Notes: generated by a model from the letters alone, not told the origin. 64,000 nucleotides of DNA from Limnomonas spitsbergensis (GCA_037349105.1 JAYJMM010000106.1:2356001-2420000); one strand, 5' to 3'. Positions 42,851-53,300 are shown, counted from the stretch's first letter. A program made the numbers and translations.

Positions 42851-43380
42851 GCCGTCATAGGTCAGGGGCCTCAAACCGGTGTTGTGGTAATGGAATAGTA
42901 GCTGAACCACAACACATACAGGTATGATGGGGGCAAAAATAACAGCTGGACAGTAGCTTATTCCTCGGCTTAACCATGCAAAATAAGCTACGTTGGACAA
43001 GAAAACGACCATGGTGGCTAGCGGCAGCTTTTCATCTCTCTACCCACCAAAGGATTGCAATAAAAAAACATGCCACACACCTTGCCTCTAACTCGGCAGA
43101 GTCTTGCTCTTGAGATCTGGCGTGTCCATGCATTCCATGATCCACGCTCACTACCGGTACAATTCACCGGGGAAAACATAATAATACACCAGGGATAAAG
43201 ACAAAACATAAGTGTTTAAAACACCTTGAATTCTAAAAAGTAGAGAACAGGCAACGAGTACCATGAACATGGATCTCGGTATAAAAGTACAAACACCAGC
43301 ACAGCCACAATTAAATGCCAAACTATGGCCAAAGGTTTGGTGCATGGGGAAGTGAGGGCCCCAGGCATTCCCTAGGCACA
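42840..43380 (-). CDS. Hypothetical multi-pass membrane protein exons, copy A
   Basis: Two hydrophobic minus-strand segments. The first, about 43360-43151, contains FMVLVACSLLFRIQG and VLSLSLVYYYVFPG before a GTGAAT donor. The second, about 43035-42870, follows an AG and reads MVVFLSNVAYFAWLS and YCPAVIFAPIIPV, then VVVQLLFHYHNT. Together they would give about four membrane spans. The same segments persist in copy B with mostly conservative changes (F/L, V/I, I/L), which favours real coding. Ends and family are unknown, and start and stop cannot be fixed. Confidence 0.35.
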
Positions 43381-43545
43381 ACTCTCTAGCATGTTCAGAC
43401 AGCTACCGCGTTCGACACTGGATCTGGTACATATAATATTTTGATATTTGATGACTTGATTAGCAGTCGCTCAGTCATCTGAACACACTCAGTTCACCAG
43501 CTCAAACACAGAGAACGGCCATCCTCCTACTGGGCGTTGTGGCAG

Positions 43546-44435
43546 ACCTAAACATGGACCTCATAGCGACCCTCCTCCTGGGCACTGCGGGTCCTCCTGA
43601 GCACTCCTGGGCACTGCGACGGCCGTCCTCCTGAGCACTCCTGGGCACTGCGGTGGCCGTCCTCCTGGGCACTCCTGGGACCTGGGCACTGCGGGTCCTC
43701 CTGAGCACTCCTGGGCACTGCGGCGGCCGTCCTCCTGAGCACTCCTGGGCACTGCGGCGGCCGTCCTCCTGAACACTCTTGGGCACTGCGGCGGCTGTCC
43801 TCCTGGGCACTCCTGGGCACTACGGGTCCTCCTGAGCACTCCTGGGCACTGCGGCGGCTGTCCTCCTGGGCACTGCGGCGGCCGTCCTCCTGAGCACTCC
43901 TGGGCACTGCGGCGGCCGTCCTCCTGAGCACTCTTGGGCACTGCGGCGGCTGTCCTCCTGGGCACTCCTGGGCACTACGGGTCCTCCTGAGCACTCCTCG
44001 GCACTGCGGCGGCTGTCCTCCTGAGCACTGCGGCGGCCGTCCTCCTGAACACTCCTGGGCACTGCGGCGGCCGTCCTCCTGAGCACTCCTGGGCACTGCG
44101 GCGGCCGTCCTCCTGGGCACTCCTGGCACTGCGGGTCCTCCTGAGCACTCCTGGGCACTGCGGCGGCCGTCCTCCTGAGCACTCCTGGGCACTGCGGCGG
44201 CCGTCCTCCTGAGCACTCTTGGGCACTGCGGCGGCTGTCCTCCTGGGCACTCCTGGGCACTACGGGTCCTCCTGAGCACTCCTGGGCACTGCGGCGGCTG
44301 TCCTCCTGAGCACTGCGGCGGCCGTCCTCCTGAACACTCCTGGGCACTGCGGCGGCCGTCCTCCTGAGCACTCCTGGGAACTGGGCACTGCGGGTCCTCC
44401 TGGGTACTGCGGCGGCCGTCCTCCTGGGCACAAAC
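43546..44435 (+). repeat. 29/34-bp minisatellite, only in copy A
   Basis: About 28 units of GGGCACTGCGGCGGCCGTCC / TCCTGAGCACTCCT with short variants lacking GCGGCC. The equivalent place in copy B (about 53550-53600) has only one or two degenerate units. Several minus-strand frames (Arg/Gln/Pro-rich) are repeat artefacts. Confidence 0.93.
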
Positions 44436-44776
44436 ATTGCCTACATAGTGGCACTACGTGAGCAATGTTTCCATTTCAGGCGAGTGGCTCTCGTGAGATC
44501 AAGAGCAAAAGCGGACACTTTACTTAGAAATTAGCCTCCTCAGCTTGACAGCTCCAGCCAGGGGAGGGTCATATGGTTCCAGAAAATATGGGCACATGGC
44601 AACATGCAACCAGGTGATGCTCCATCCTAAAGAGTAAAGACTGCAACAACAGCAGGCCCACGTGGAAAGCTTCAGTGGCAACAGATTGGGAAGGGGGAGA
44701 GTGAATGGAATATTGCCATTTAGGATGGGGACAGAGCAGTTGAACATGGGAGTTACGACATGCAAGTAGAAGGCAT

Positions 44777-45030
44777 AATGATCAGATGGCCAGCCAGTCC
44801 GGACGTTTGATCGGTTGGTCTACTGGTGGGGTAAGCAGGAGTTGTTGAGGGACCATGCGTCCCAGATCGGCATTCCGGCCCTATCAGCAATTCGTGGCTC
44901 ACAATGATCAGATGGCCAGCCAGTCCGGATGTTTGACAGGCAAGTCTACTTGTGGGGTAGGCATGCATTGTTGAGAGACAATGCGTCCCAGATTGGCATT
45001 CCGGCCCTATCAGCAATTTGTGGTTAACAA
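44777..45030 (+). repeat. 126-bp unit, two copies in A and one in B
   Basis: CAGATGGCCAGCCAGTCCGG ... GCGTCCCAGAT(C/T)GGCATT, CCGGCCCTATCAGCAATT. The single counterpart is at 53908-54035. One plus frame reads FDR(L/Q)VY(W/L/F)WG..LLRD.ASQIGIPAL in all three units, so it may derive from a coding sequence, but stops follow. Confidence 0.75.
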
Positions 45031-45311
45031 TGACACTTGCATGCAGTCATTGGAGCCATGCAACATACCGAAGTCCTTTAAGGTGATAAATTACAGCCTA
45101 CCCCCTCTCGTATTACTACTCTTTCAGAGATTCGTCCCCATACAGACTTTCTACACCATGGAGTATGGGTATGGGCATGATCGGCCAGGGTGGCCGCGGC
45201 CATGCGGGTTATCCAAGCAGCTGCATCAAGGCCATGCAGCTGCAAACATTTGAGTGCCTGAGAAATTGCAAACATGACGGAGTCCCAGCCCTCCAAGAAG
45301 CCAACCTTAGC

Positions 45312-45566
45312 TCAGTCCTTCTTCCGATCATTCTGGTGGGTCCTCTCATATTCCACCATGTACTCCCGAAACATGTCCAATGTTGTCACCAGCCGGCCAT
45401 CGGGAAGGTGACGCTTGCAGTGCAGCTCCCAGCCAAGCAAGTATTCCATTTCGAGAGCATGCCCTTCGCCATCCATGTTAGCGGTAGGCGAGCCGAAGAC
45501 GCCTTTGTAGGTATCTCCAATTATTACAAAGAACAAGTAAAGCGCTTTCAATGGGTCCCGGCACCT
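45312..45566 (-). CDS. Conserved 85-codon terminal exon, copy A (unknown protein)
   Basis: Minus-strand exon opened by a TTGCAG acceptor and closed by TGA. It begins RCRDPLKALYLFFVIIGDTY, then KGVFGSPTANMDGEGH, LLGWELHCKRHLPDGR, TTLDMFREYMVEYE, and ends NDRKKD. Its copy at 54321-54575 has the same length, an intact frame and two amino-acid differences, while the flanks are much more diverged. It is therefore probably a real C-terminal exon under constraint. Upstream exons (to the right, 45570-46070) were not recognised. The family is unknown. Confidence 0.45.
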   Translation of the reverse strand, partial: RCRDPLKALYLFFVIIGDTYKGVFGSPTANMDGEGHALEMEYLLGWELHCKRHLPDGRLVTTLDMFREYMVEYERTHQNDRKKD

Positions 45567-45794
45567 CTGCAAGGGGAAGAAGATTTTGAGAGTCGAAGCC
45601 TCTGGGAGGACTATCACCCAGATAGCAAGCTATCTTCCCAAAATTTCCCGTTCCTCACCACAATTTCCTCTTCTTTTGATACCAGACAGTTGCGCTCGTT
45701 AGCGCCTGGTTGCCCACTTTGCCCCCTTTGCCCACTCATCCTCAGCACGTCCAGGGAAGAAGATGCTAGGTAAGAAAGGGGAGTCAATCAAACA

Positions 45795-46034
45795 ATGAGT
45801 AGCAAGGAGGGAAGAACAGGAGGAAGAAGCACAGTCAAAAGAAAACGGGCATGCCCTTCGTATCCAGGACCCCAGACCCCCCGGCAGTTCCCCCCGGAAT
45901 GTCTTTCGAGAATCGAGATGTTGTACGCTGAACGTTTCGAGACCGATTATGAAGGACTTGCCAACGACCGCGACCGTTGCCAAGCATGCCGTATACAAAC
46001 ATTTGCTGTCCGAAAATATTACCCCGAGTGAAAC
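45795..46034 (+). CDS. Small ORF, doubtful
   Basis: 78 codons starting MSSKEGRTGGRSTVKRKR and ending RKYYPE. It is basic, with a CQAC pair. It sits just upstream of the membrane-protein start and could be leader or chance. No family is recognised. Confidence 0.2.
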
Positions 46035-46070
46035 ACGCACATAATTTTATATGTCATGTAGTAATTAAAA

Positions 46071-46941
46071 ATGCCCAATATGTACCCGATCTTCACCGAC
46101 GACTGGACCTACGGCATTAGAGATCTTCAGCCGTCCCAAATTTCATGTATAGTCTCTGGTGTCGTTGCAGGCCTCGTGTTGATGCTCGTGTCCTCTGTGA
46201 TACGGGCTCTCACCTGGAATTGGTATTCGAATAACTCGTTTCTCCACCGAGTCCTGTTAGCCGTGCCGGCATACTACTGGCTGCCCATCAGCGCAACGAA
46301 TGTCACATTTTTCACCGTGCTCCAGGGCTTCACAGGAAAAACTGAATACCTCATATTTGCTTACTCATATGAGCCGGTGCTGTGGAGCCTCGTCCTCGTC
46401 CTGCTGGACGGCATGGTCTGGGCGAAGTACGAAAAAGACGTCGACGGAGGTAAAGCCCTTATGATATCTGTGCCCACTATGTTAAATTGTCAATTATGTC
46501 CATGCGAGTCCATGGCATGCGAGGAGAATCAGCCCCTCTTCTCATCGTGCGAGGAGAATCAGCCCCTCTTCTCATCGTCCGACCCACTGCTCCTTGCTTC
46601 CTGCAGTTTGGGCCAACAATTGGGCCGTCTTCGACCCAAAGTATATGCCTCTGACATTACCAGCGGTCATTCTCGCCCTTCTTCCTGTAGCAGCGTATTT
46701 TTGCAAAGTCTGGCTTGCTTCGGGATCTCTGGGGCCCTTCTTAGCCAGCTTTGCTGCTTTCGGTGTTGGTGCCTATTATTACTACATCCAGGAGGGCAGC
46801 CTCAAGGCTCAGTTGTCTGAAGACAAGGCCACACTCGCTGAGGAGCATGACAAGCTTGCGAGGGAGAGCCACCAATCGGATATGGCCTGGCGATGGCTGA
46901 AACAAGTACCTCACGTAGGTGCGCCACTCATGTCCACTTAG
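46071..46941 (+). CDS. Small multi-pass membrane protein, unknown
   Basis: Two exons, 46071-46449 and 46607-46941, joined in phase 1 across a GT-AG intron; 237 residues. Hydrophobic spans at about 24-44, 61-86, 102-118, 141-163 and 169-187 suggest five membrane segments. They are followed by a charged helix (about 190-226, LSEDKATLAEEHDKLARE) that could form a coiled coil. The intron contains a 30-bp direct repeat (GAGGAGAATCAGCCCCTCTT). The ending is uncertain: CAC/GTAGGT at 46915 could be another donor, with more exons downstream. It lies in the unique spacer between the two segmental copies. No family is recognised and no function is assigned. Confidence 0.6.
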
Positions 46942-47496
46942 TTCAGGGTCACAAACAATCCATGCCCGCTCACATCCTCTCTTTCATGCATGCAAGTGTT
47001 GTTGCTTGCTTGTAGTCCTTGTACATCGTATGCAATATGTTGCCTCCTCACATGCTCAATTGCTCATGTGGGACACGTATGGGCCATCATGCCTTCCCAT
47101 CATCAAAGACTAGTGTTCTCTCCAAGTTTTTGCTTTCCACACTTACCCCACATGCACAGCCTTTTCACGCCGTCTTGTGGTATTCTAGATGGTACTCAGT
47201 ATTGTTTATCACCTTCGACAGGCTACCCCGTGGCTACAAAGGCCTGATTGGACCCCAACCTGGACCCCAGCCTATTGTTGAAGCTTCATGGCTGACTAAG
47301 GGCCTTGTGTATAATTTAAATTTCCCAACATAACAACGAATTGCATAATTACCTTGGTGCATACACCCATGCGTCACGGACTCACTGTTATGCTTATTTG
47401 CAGACACATACACCCTTCTTTTGGTAGTGGTTCAGATATCATATATATTATATCTAGCATATTATATAATATCATAGCATATTTATTTGATTGCAC
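46942..47496. other. Spacer or further intron, no gene seen
   Basis: AT-rich sequence with ATATATTATATCTAGC-like runs at 47440-47475. Part could be intronic if the membrane gene continues. Confidence 0.4.
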
Positions 47497-48293
47497 TACC
47501 GTACTGTCATTCTCATTTGGTGTCAATTATGGTTTCCCAAATTGAAACCACTGCTGACAATCGTATTTAAGCGTTCAATAGGCCGAACCAACCCGTGACA
47601 ATCGCAAAAAAAACCGAATGTGTACGAACAAGTGTGAAAATAGGCGATTCGCGCCATTTGCAGCCTGTCTTACTTGGCTTTGCAAGTGGCGTATTACCAT
47701 TGCTATGGGTGATATTGTACAAGTTTCCCTAGCCCGCAAGGGACGGCATGGTTGCTCGGTGGGCAAGCACATGAAGATATCGTCCCTATTCTCACTGGCT
47801 CATCAGCTAGCGCGAAGGGAAAAGAGAATGGCAGCAGCAGCAGCACTATTAGAAGCAGAAGCCCTGATCGCAGCCTCAGATGCGGATCCGGACCTCAACG
47901 ACGATTCGAACGGGGAGCCACATTTTGAGGACCCTGCTGTCTACCCTGGCATAGATGAGTTAAACGAACGGCATGCTCGTGAGGTGATCGATCTGGCTGC
48001 CAGTGACATCGATACCATCGCCGAGCAGAGGCGGGCCGTCCCTCCCATCAGTTCTAGCAAGCAGAAGCGCAGCATCGGCGTCTTCGCTTACGCAGGGGCA
48101 AGCTAGGGGAAGGGCACGTGCTTCCTTCCGGCCGTTTTTAGCTGAAACCATATGTTTGAGTGCTTTTTAGGGTGAAACCAAACTCGATTTAAAAAATTCT
48201 GGGCAAACCAACTCGTGACAATCAATACCGTAAATTACGTTTTGAAAATGAAACCAAAAGCAAAAAAAACCAAATGAGACTGACAGTACGGTA
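47497..48293 (+). mobile_element. 0.8-kb element with ACCGTACTG TIRs
   Basis: Left end TACCGTACTGTCATTCTCAT..TTGG and right end its complement with one mismatch (..GACTGACAGTACGGTA). TA flanks CCGTAC on both sides. GACAATC and AAACCAA-type subterminal motifs repeat inside each end. It resembles the 17055 element in end sequence (ACCGTA) and layout. Confidence 0.8.
47618..48106 (+). CDS. ORF inside the TIR element, unknown
   Basis: Up to 162 codons; a later Met at 47705 (MGDIVQVSLARKGRHG) is an alternative start. It contains an Ala/Arg helix (ARREKRMAAAAALLEAEAL), an Asp-rich loop and a ..DELNERHAREVIDLAASD.. helix, ending FAYAGAS. It fills most of the element, so it may be the remaining part of a transposon gene. 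No catalytic motif is visible. Confidence 0.45.
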   Translation: MCTNKCENRRFAPFAACLTWLCKWRITIAMGDIVQVSLARKGRHGCSVGKHMKISSLFSLAHQLARREKRMAAAAALLEAEALIAASDADPDLNDDSNGEPHFEDPAVYPGIDELNERHAREVIDLAASDIDTIAEQRRAVPPISSSKQKRSIGVFAYAGAS

Positions 48294-48764
48294 AGCGCCT
48301 AATGACTCATATGTATTGTTTTCCTTTGTACCGTACTACGTATTACTGTATTTTATGTTGGCTATTCCTCGTCTTGATTTACTGTAAATCATATCCAACC
48401 GTGAGGTATGTCCCCCTAATGGTAAGAATGCAACCAAATCAATCGAGGGCTTGAGGGTTTAGGGGTTAGGGAGGACGACGAGGAGCTCACGGAAATGGAG
48501 GTGAGGTTTAGGGTTCAGGATTTAGGGATTGGGGGGTAGGGAGGAGGAGGAGGAGCTCACGGAAATAAGGGTGAGGGCTTGATTCAGGGTTTTGGGGTTA
48601 GGAAGGAAGAGAGGGAGTAGTTCATGGGAATGGAGGTGAGGGTTTAGGGAGGAGGAAAGGGGAAGGAGGAAGAGGACCCCCCCACACACCCAGCCCCCGG
48701 CCGGAAGTGGAGGGCGGAAGGTTGTTAACGCCGGTTTCTCCTCTTTGTGGGTCATTTCTTTACT

Positions 48765-49052
48765 GCCAGGAAGCCCAGTGAGGCGGGTTTAGGGTTGTTT
48801 TACTGCTAGGAAGCCCAGCGAGGCGGGTTAAGGGTTGTTTTACTGCCAGGAAACCCAGTGAGACGGGTTCAGGGTTAAGGATTGTTTTACTGCCAGGAAG
48901 CCCAGTGAGGCGGGTTTAGGGTTAAGGGTTATTTTACTGCCAGGGAGCTCAGTGAGACGGGTTTAGGGTTAAGGGTTGTTTTACTGCGGAGAAGCCCAGT
49001 GAGGCGGGTTTAGGGTTGTTTACTGCCAGGAAGCCCAGTGAGGCGGGTAAGA
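48765..49052 (+). repeat. Array of the microexon-like junction
   Basis: Seven units of TTTTACTGCCAGGAAGCCCA / GTGAGGCGGGTTTAGGGTTA. The last keeps GCGG + GTAAGATG as in copy A. Copy A has a single unit (40045-40085). Confidence 0.88.
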
Positions 49053-49200
49053 TGTATGGGAAAGGGGAGAAGGAAAGGGAAAGGAGGAGACATGTTGTCC
49101 CATTTGACGTTAGGGAGAGGAGGAAAGGGAGAGGAGGAAAGGGAGAGGAAGAAAAGGAGAGGAGGAAAGGGAGAGGAGGAGGTATGTTGTCATTTGACGG
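49053..49200 (+). repeat. GGAGAGGAGGAAAG purine repeat
   Basis: About eight short units of GGGAGAGGAGGAAA. Copy A has only one or two such units near 40095-40115. Confidence 0.75.
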
Positions 49201-49249
49201 TCGGGAAAGGGCTAACAGCGGAGTCGGAGGGTTCCACGGCAACCGTGTT

Positions 49250-49870
49250 GTACGGTGCCCCCTCCCACGCGTTTTGCTTTAAGCCTGAATGGCTGCTGCT
49301 TCTAGCTTCTACTGGTTGCTGCTACCAGCTTCTGCTGGCTGCTGCTGTTGGCTGCTGATTTCAGCTTCTGAGGATTGAATAGCAAAAAAGTGTCTAAAGC
49401 TTCTTCCGACCCCCCTCCCTGGCTTTTAGCCTTAAGCTTAAATGTCTGCCACTGCTTGCATCTGAAGATTTCTTGACGAAAAGCATTGTAAGGTTCTTTC
49501 AAACCCCCGTCACTCGCTTTTTGCCCAAAGCCTACAGATCTGCCGCTGCCAACCCCTGAGGGTTTCATTACAAAACATATTTTAAGATACTTCCAAGTTC
49601 CAACCCTCCTCGCTTGCCTTGAGATTTCAGCCTAAGGAACGGCCGCTACCAGCTTCCGAATGTAGAGATTGGGCCACTAGACCAAAGGACCAGCTATTGA
49701 TTTAGAGGCACTGAGGTGCGACCACGCACAACACAGAAGTTTTCAATACAAGGAGAAACTAGACTCAGTACATCGCCCTCGACTCAGTACAGTGCCAAAT
49801 ATACTGCGTACCCGGCGACCCTGTCAGATGTGGCCGTGCATGCAGCATGATGAGCGCTGGGTAGTGGGTG
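49250..49870. other. Spacer in copy B without counterpart gene
   Basis: Contains three loose 110-bp repeats on TTTTAGCCTTAAGC..GGCTGCTGCT and CTTCC(A/G)ACCCCC. No gene is seen. Confidence 0.4.
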
Positions 49871-49876
49871 CAGTCA

Positions 49877-50060
49877 TTCTTCTCTTGTGATTTGGCTACA
49901 TGTCAGCAGCACTCGGACCTTTGCCCGGAGGGCCCCCTTGTGGCCAGCCATGCTGTTTTAGCCACCAGTCGTAGGCCGGTCCAGGTTTGGTCCCAATCGC
50001 GACTTTCGCGGCCGAGGGGCGGCCTGCTGGAAGTGGACTTCGGTGCCAGGAAAATGCTGT
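49877..50060 (-). mobile_element. hAT-like MITE family A, reverse copy
   Basis: CAGTCATTCTTCTCTTGTGA at the left, GGCTACATGTCAGCAGCACT, GGCCGGTCCAGGTTTGGTCC, GAAGTGGACTTCGGTGCC at the right. It is allelic in position to the copy at 40289. Confidence 0.8.
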
Positions 50061-50299
50061 TAATGGCGTCACACCTCTGGGCCATGCTGAAATAAAGGTC
50101 AGCCACGTCGGCAAACAGAAAGACAGCTAGGAAAGTCAAGGGAGAAGGCACGAAATGAAAGAAAGGATAGCAAGTTCGCCCATCAAAAAAGAGGAACACA
50201 GAGGTCGGGCAAACCGTATCCCCTGCCCCTGAAGAGACTAGCCTTCAAAAGGCTCACCGACAAGTTGCACAAAACCAGGGCCTCCCACCCCTGCCTACT

Positions 50300-50720
50300 C
50301 AAAGCACATATGCTTGCAGATCCCTAGATCCAGCCTTGAGAATCCCCATGCATGTGGATCTCTAGATCCAGCCTGGAGAGTCCCCATGCATGTAGATCTC
50401 TAGATCCAGCCTGGAGAGTCCCCATGCATGTAGATCTCTAGATCCAGCCTGGAGAGTCCCCATGCATGTAGATCTCTAGATCCAGTCTGGAGAGTCCCCG
50501 AACATGTAGATCTCTAGATCTAGCCTGGAGAGTCCCCAAACATGTAGATCTCCAGATCCAGCCTGGAGAGTCCCCATGCATGTACATCTCTAGATCCAGC
50601 CTGGAGAGTCCCCATGCATGCAGATATCTAGGTCCAGTTTGGAGAGTCCCCATGCATGTACATCTCTAGATCCAGCCTTGAGAGTCCCCATGCATGTAGA
50701 TCTCTAGATCCAGCCTGGCA
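50300..50720 (+). repeat. 38-bp minisatellite, only in copy B
   Basis: About 11 units of GATCTCTAGATCCAGCCTGG / AGAGTCCCCATGCATGTA. Copy A has one unit at 40855-40880. Confidence 0.93.
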
Positions 50721-50864
50721 TGCCTGTATGTAGAAAGACCTAAAGATAAAGCTTATATCATCTGGACTCGATCTGGACCCTGAGCTCTCAATTCTGAACC
50801 CTCCACGACAGCTTTTATCATCTGCACCCTGAGCTCACAACTCTGTACCCTCCACCTGCATCAG

Positions 50865-50972
50865 AAACGAGCCGCGAAATTTGGCAGGAAGGACGCCAAG
50901 GCCAAGGCAAGATTGGCGGGCCTGCCATTGGTCCCCTAGGTTAATGTCCGGAAGCACAAGCGGCTTCGGTAG
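50865..50972 (+). pseudogene. Duplicated terminal exon of the DDX56-like helicase
   Basis: Same 108-nt length and acceptor as the real last exon (40954-41061), reading [20 protein letters not shown]. However, the codon after LVP is TAG (50937-50939) where the gene has AAG, removing the last 11 residues, [10 protein letters not shown] included. No upstream helicase exons accompany it. Confidence 0.85.
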
Positions 50973-51490
50973 ATCTAGATCTAGATGTTTGCTGACCTGT
51001 CCAGGACGATGTGCGTCTAGATCCGTGGATTTCTTTAGCAACGTCTACTAGCAACAACGCTGCTGCCTCTCGAAGGCGATGTTTGGCATTTTGCGATGTG
51101 TGTTTTGGACGGTTGTACAGTTCAACGGACGCCAGTAGGGTACATGAGACCCGGTCCAGCTCACGGTATTTGTGTGGGGGGGAGAAATGGGGATCAAGAA
51201 ATAGTAAGACTTTGAGACGACTGACGACCTAGTGAATTTTGTGAAAGTGAGGTGGAGAATCGTAATAACTGGTAATGGACTAATGGGCATAAGTAAGGCT
51301 CGAGAACCTCAATCCTGATTATGCCCTACCATCTCTCTCATTTCCTGCCGGCTTGGGTAATTCAGCTGTATCCGATTCTGTTATTTCTAGAGATGGTTGG
51401 GAGTGGGGAGGAGTCTCGAAGATTAATTGGCAGTGAAACCAGGGTTGAAACTATCAGTTTCGTTTCGTTGGCACCAAACATTTTAATGTC

Positions 51491-52195
51491 GTTACACCTT
51501 TGGGCCTAAGAAACTCAAAATATGATGTACGAGAGAAGGAAGGAGAGGGTCCACCATCCAAACAACAACAAGGGAAAAAGGAACAGAAGACCGAGTTCCC
51601 AGCCCCTCAAGAGACTAGCTCCGTCTCAAAAGGTCAATGACATAACATCTCTGGGCCCTGCTCAAACAGACATAAAGGCAGAAAACTCTCCCGTTGGGAG
51701 AAAAGAAATCGAAGAGGGAAAGAAGGAGATGCAGACAAGGGAGAAACAAATACCCCCCCAGCTCTCATCAAGTTCGACCACATCTACCACAAAAGCCAAG
51801 GCCTCTCACCCTTGCCTGTCCCGGTACAACTGGTCAAAAACGTTAAACCTCTGGGCCCGCTCAAAGTTCGGCCGCCGCCGGTACAGCTGGTGAAAATCAA
51901 TGACATTACACCTCTGGGCCCCCACACAACTGGTGAAAGTATGTAGCGTTGTTTGGAGGCTACATGCTCACATATGGCCATGACATCACTGGCCATGTGC
52001 CTTGCACCAGTCAATAACGTTACACCTCTGGGCCCGCTCAAAGCTCGGCCGCGTAGGCGCCCAATTGTTCAGAAGGGAGAAAATAAGAAGGAACTAAAAG
52101 GGAGAGGGGGGAAAGAAACAAAAGGAAAGGCCGGGAAGGCAAAGAAGACCAAGTCTGACACCTGAGTTCCACTAAAGACTGGCCCTTAACAAAGC
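51491..52195 (+). repeat. Dispersed repeat family B cluster, copy B counterpart
   Basis: Same series as 41573-42300, including ACACCTCTGGGCCCGCTCAA and CGGCCGCGTAGGCGCCCAAT. Confidence 0.75.
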
Positions 52196-52617
52196 CTTGC
52201 ACCAGTGGCATCAGTGGTGTAACGCCATTGACCAGTGGCATCAAGCATGACTGCCCACTGAGCCCCCTGCTCTTTTGCCTCTACATCAGCGACCTGCCAG
52301 GCCTGTTTGCAGCCTAGTGCCTGACATAGGGCATTGTGTTGGAGGTGGGGCGACGACTAAGGTGCCAGTTATAGCCTGATGATCTCTCCCTGCTAGTCGG
52401 CAGACCAGCAGGGCTGCAACGCATGCTACACGCCACGCCCTGAATGTGCGGTCAATGGTATTTAAACATGGAATGGTGGCTATACAGATCCAAGTCAACT
52501 TGACGCGGCTGAGAGCAGTGCCGAGTGGATGACTGCGCATGTATCATAGACCTTCCCCCCCTCCCTTTGCTGAGGGCTAGGATCTAGACGGGCTGGGATT
52601 CTTCAGAATTCCTTTAC

Positions 52618-52765
52618 TTTTTGGGGTTGTATTCTCCTACTCCTTTTCCCGTCTGTTTCTTTCCCCTTCTCCCATAGCCTTAAGTTTATTTTCCTCCCGA
52701 CCAAACAGTCGGGCACCCACGCGGCCGAGCCTTTTGAGCATGGACCAGAGGTGTCATGTCTTTGG
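52618..52765 (-). repeat. Dispersed repeat family B, reverse copy
   Basis: Counterpart of 42700-42850, with CGACCAAACAGTCGGGCACC and GACCAGAGGTGTCATG. Confidence 0.7.
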
Positions 52766-53300
52766 CCGTCATAAGTCAGGGGCCTCAAAACGGTGTTGTG
52801 GTAATGGAATAGTAGCTGAACCACAACAAATACAGGTATGATGGGGGCAAAAATAACAGCTGGACAGTAGCTTAATCCTCGGCTTAACCATGCAAAATAA
52901 GCAATGTTGGACAACAAAACGACCATGGTGGCTAGCGGCAGCTTTTCATCTCTCTACCCACCAAAGGATTGCAATAAAAAAGCATGCCACACACCTTGCC
53001 TCTAACTCAGCAGAGTCTTGCTCTTGAGATCTGGCGTGTCCATGCATTCCATGATCCACGCTCACTACCGGTACAATTCACCAGGGAAAACATAATAATA
53101 CACCAGGGATAAAGACAAAACACAAGTGTTTAAAACACCTTGAATTCTAAAAAGTAGAGAACAGGCAACGAGTACCATGAACATGGATCTCAGTATAAAA
53201 GTACAAACACCAGCACAGCCACAATTGAATGCCATACTATGGCTAAAGGTTTGATACATGGGGAAGTGAGAGGCCCGGGAAGGGGGTCGGCATAGGGGAA
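52760..53300 (-). CDS. Hypothetical multi-pass membrane protein exons, copy B
   Basis: Minus-strand counterpart of 42840-43380. It reads FMVLVACSLLFRIQG, VLSLSLVYYYVFPG, and MVVLLSNIAYFAWLS..YCPAVIFAPIIPV. The hydrophobic pattern is retained. The sequence before the first segment (53270-53355) differs from copy A because of an insertion/deletion. Confidence 0.35.

Larger units (their letters stand above)
39430..45770 (+). repeat. Direct segmental duplication, copy A
   Basis: Matches 48435-54770 in the same order and orientation. Landmarks: GCCGGAAGTGGAGGGCGGAA (39990 / 48710), terminal helicase exon (40954 / 50865), family B cluster (41573 / 51491), membrane-protein exons (43012 / 52926), 85-codon exon (45566 / 54575). 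The right edge fades near 45770 / 54770. Confidence 0.9.

Noticed and set aside
43502..44454. Arg/Gln/Pro repeat proteins on the minus strand
   Set aside because: Translation of the 29/34-bp array that is absent from copy B of the duplication.
44777..45030. N-terminus of an E1-type activating enzyme (FDRQVYLWG-like reading)
   Set aside because: Only about 10 residues resemble the family, with no nucleotide-binding motif; stops follow, and the block is a tandem repeat unit.
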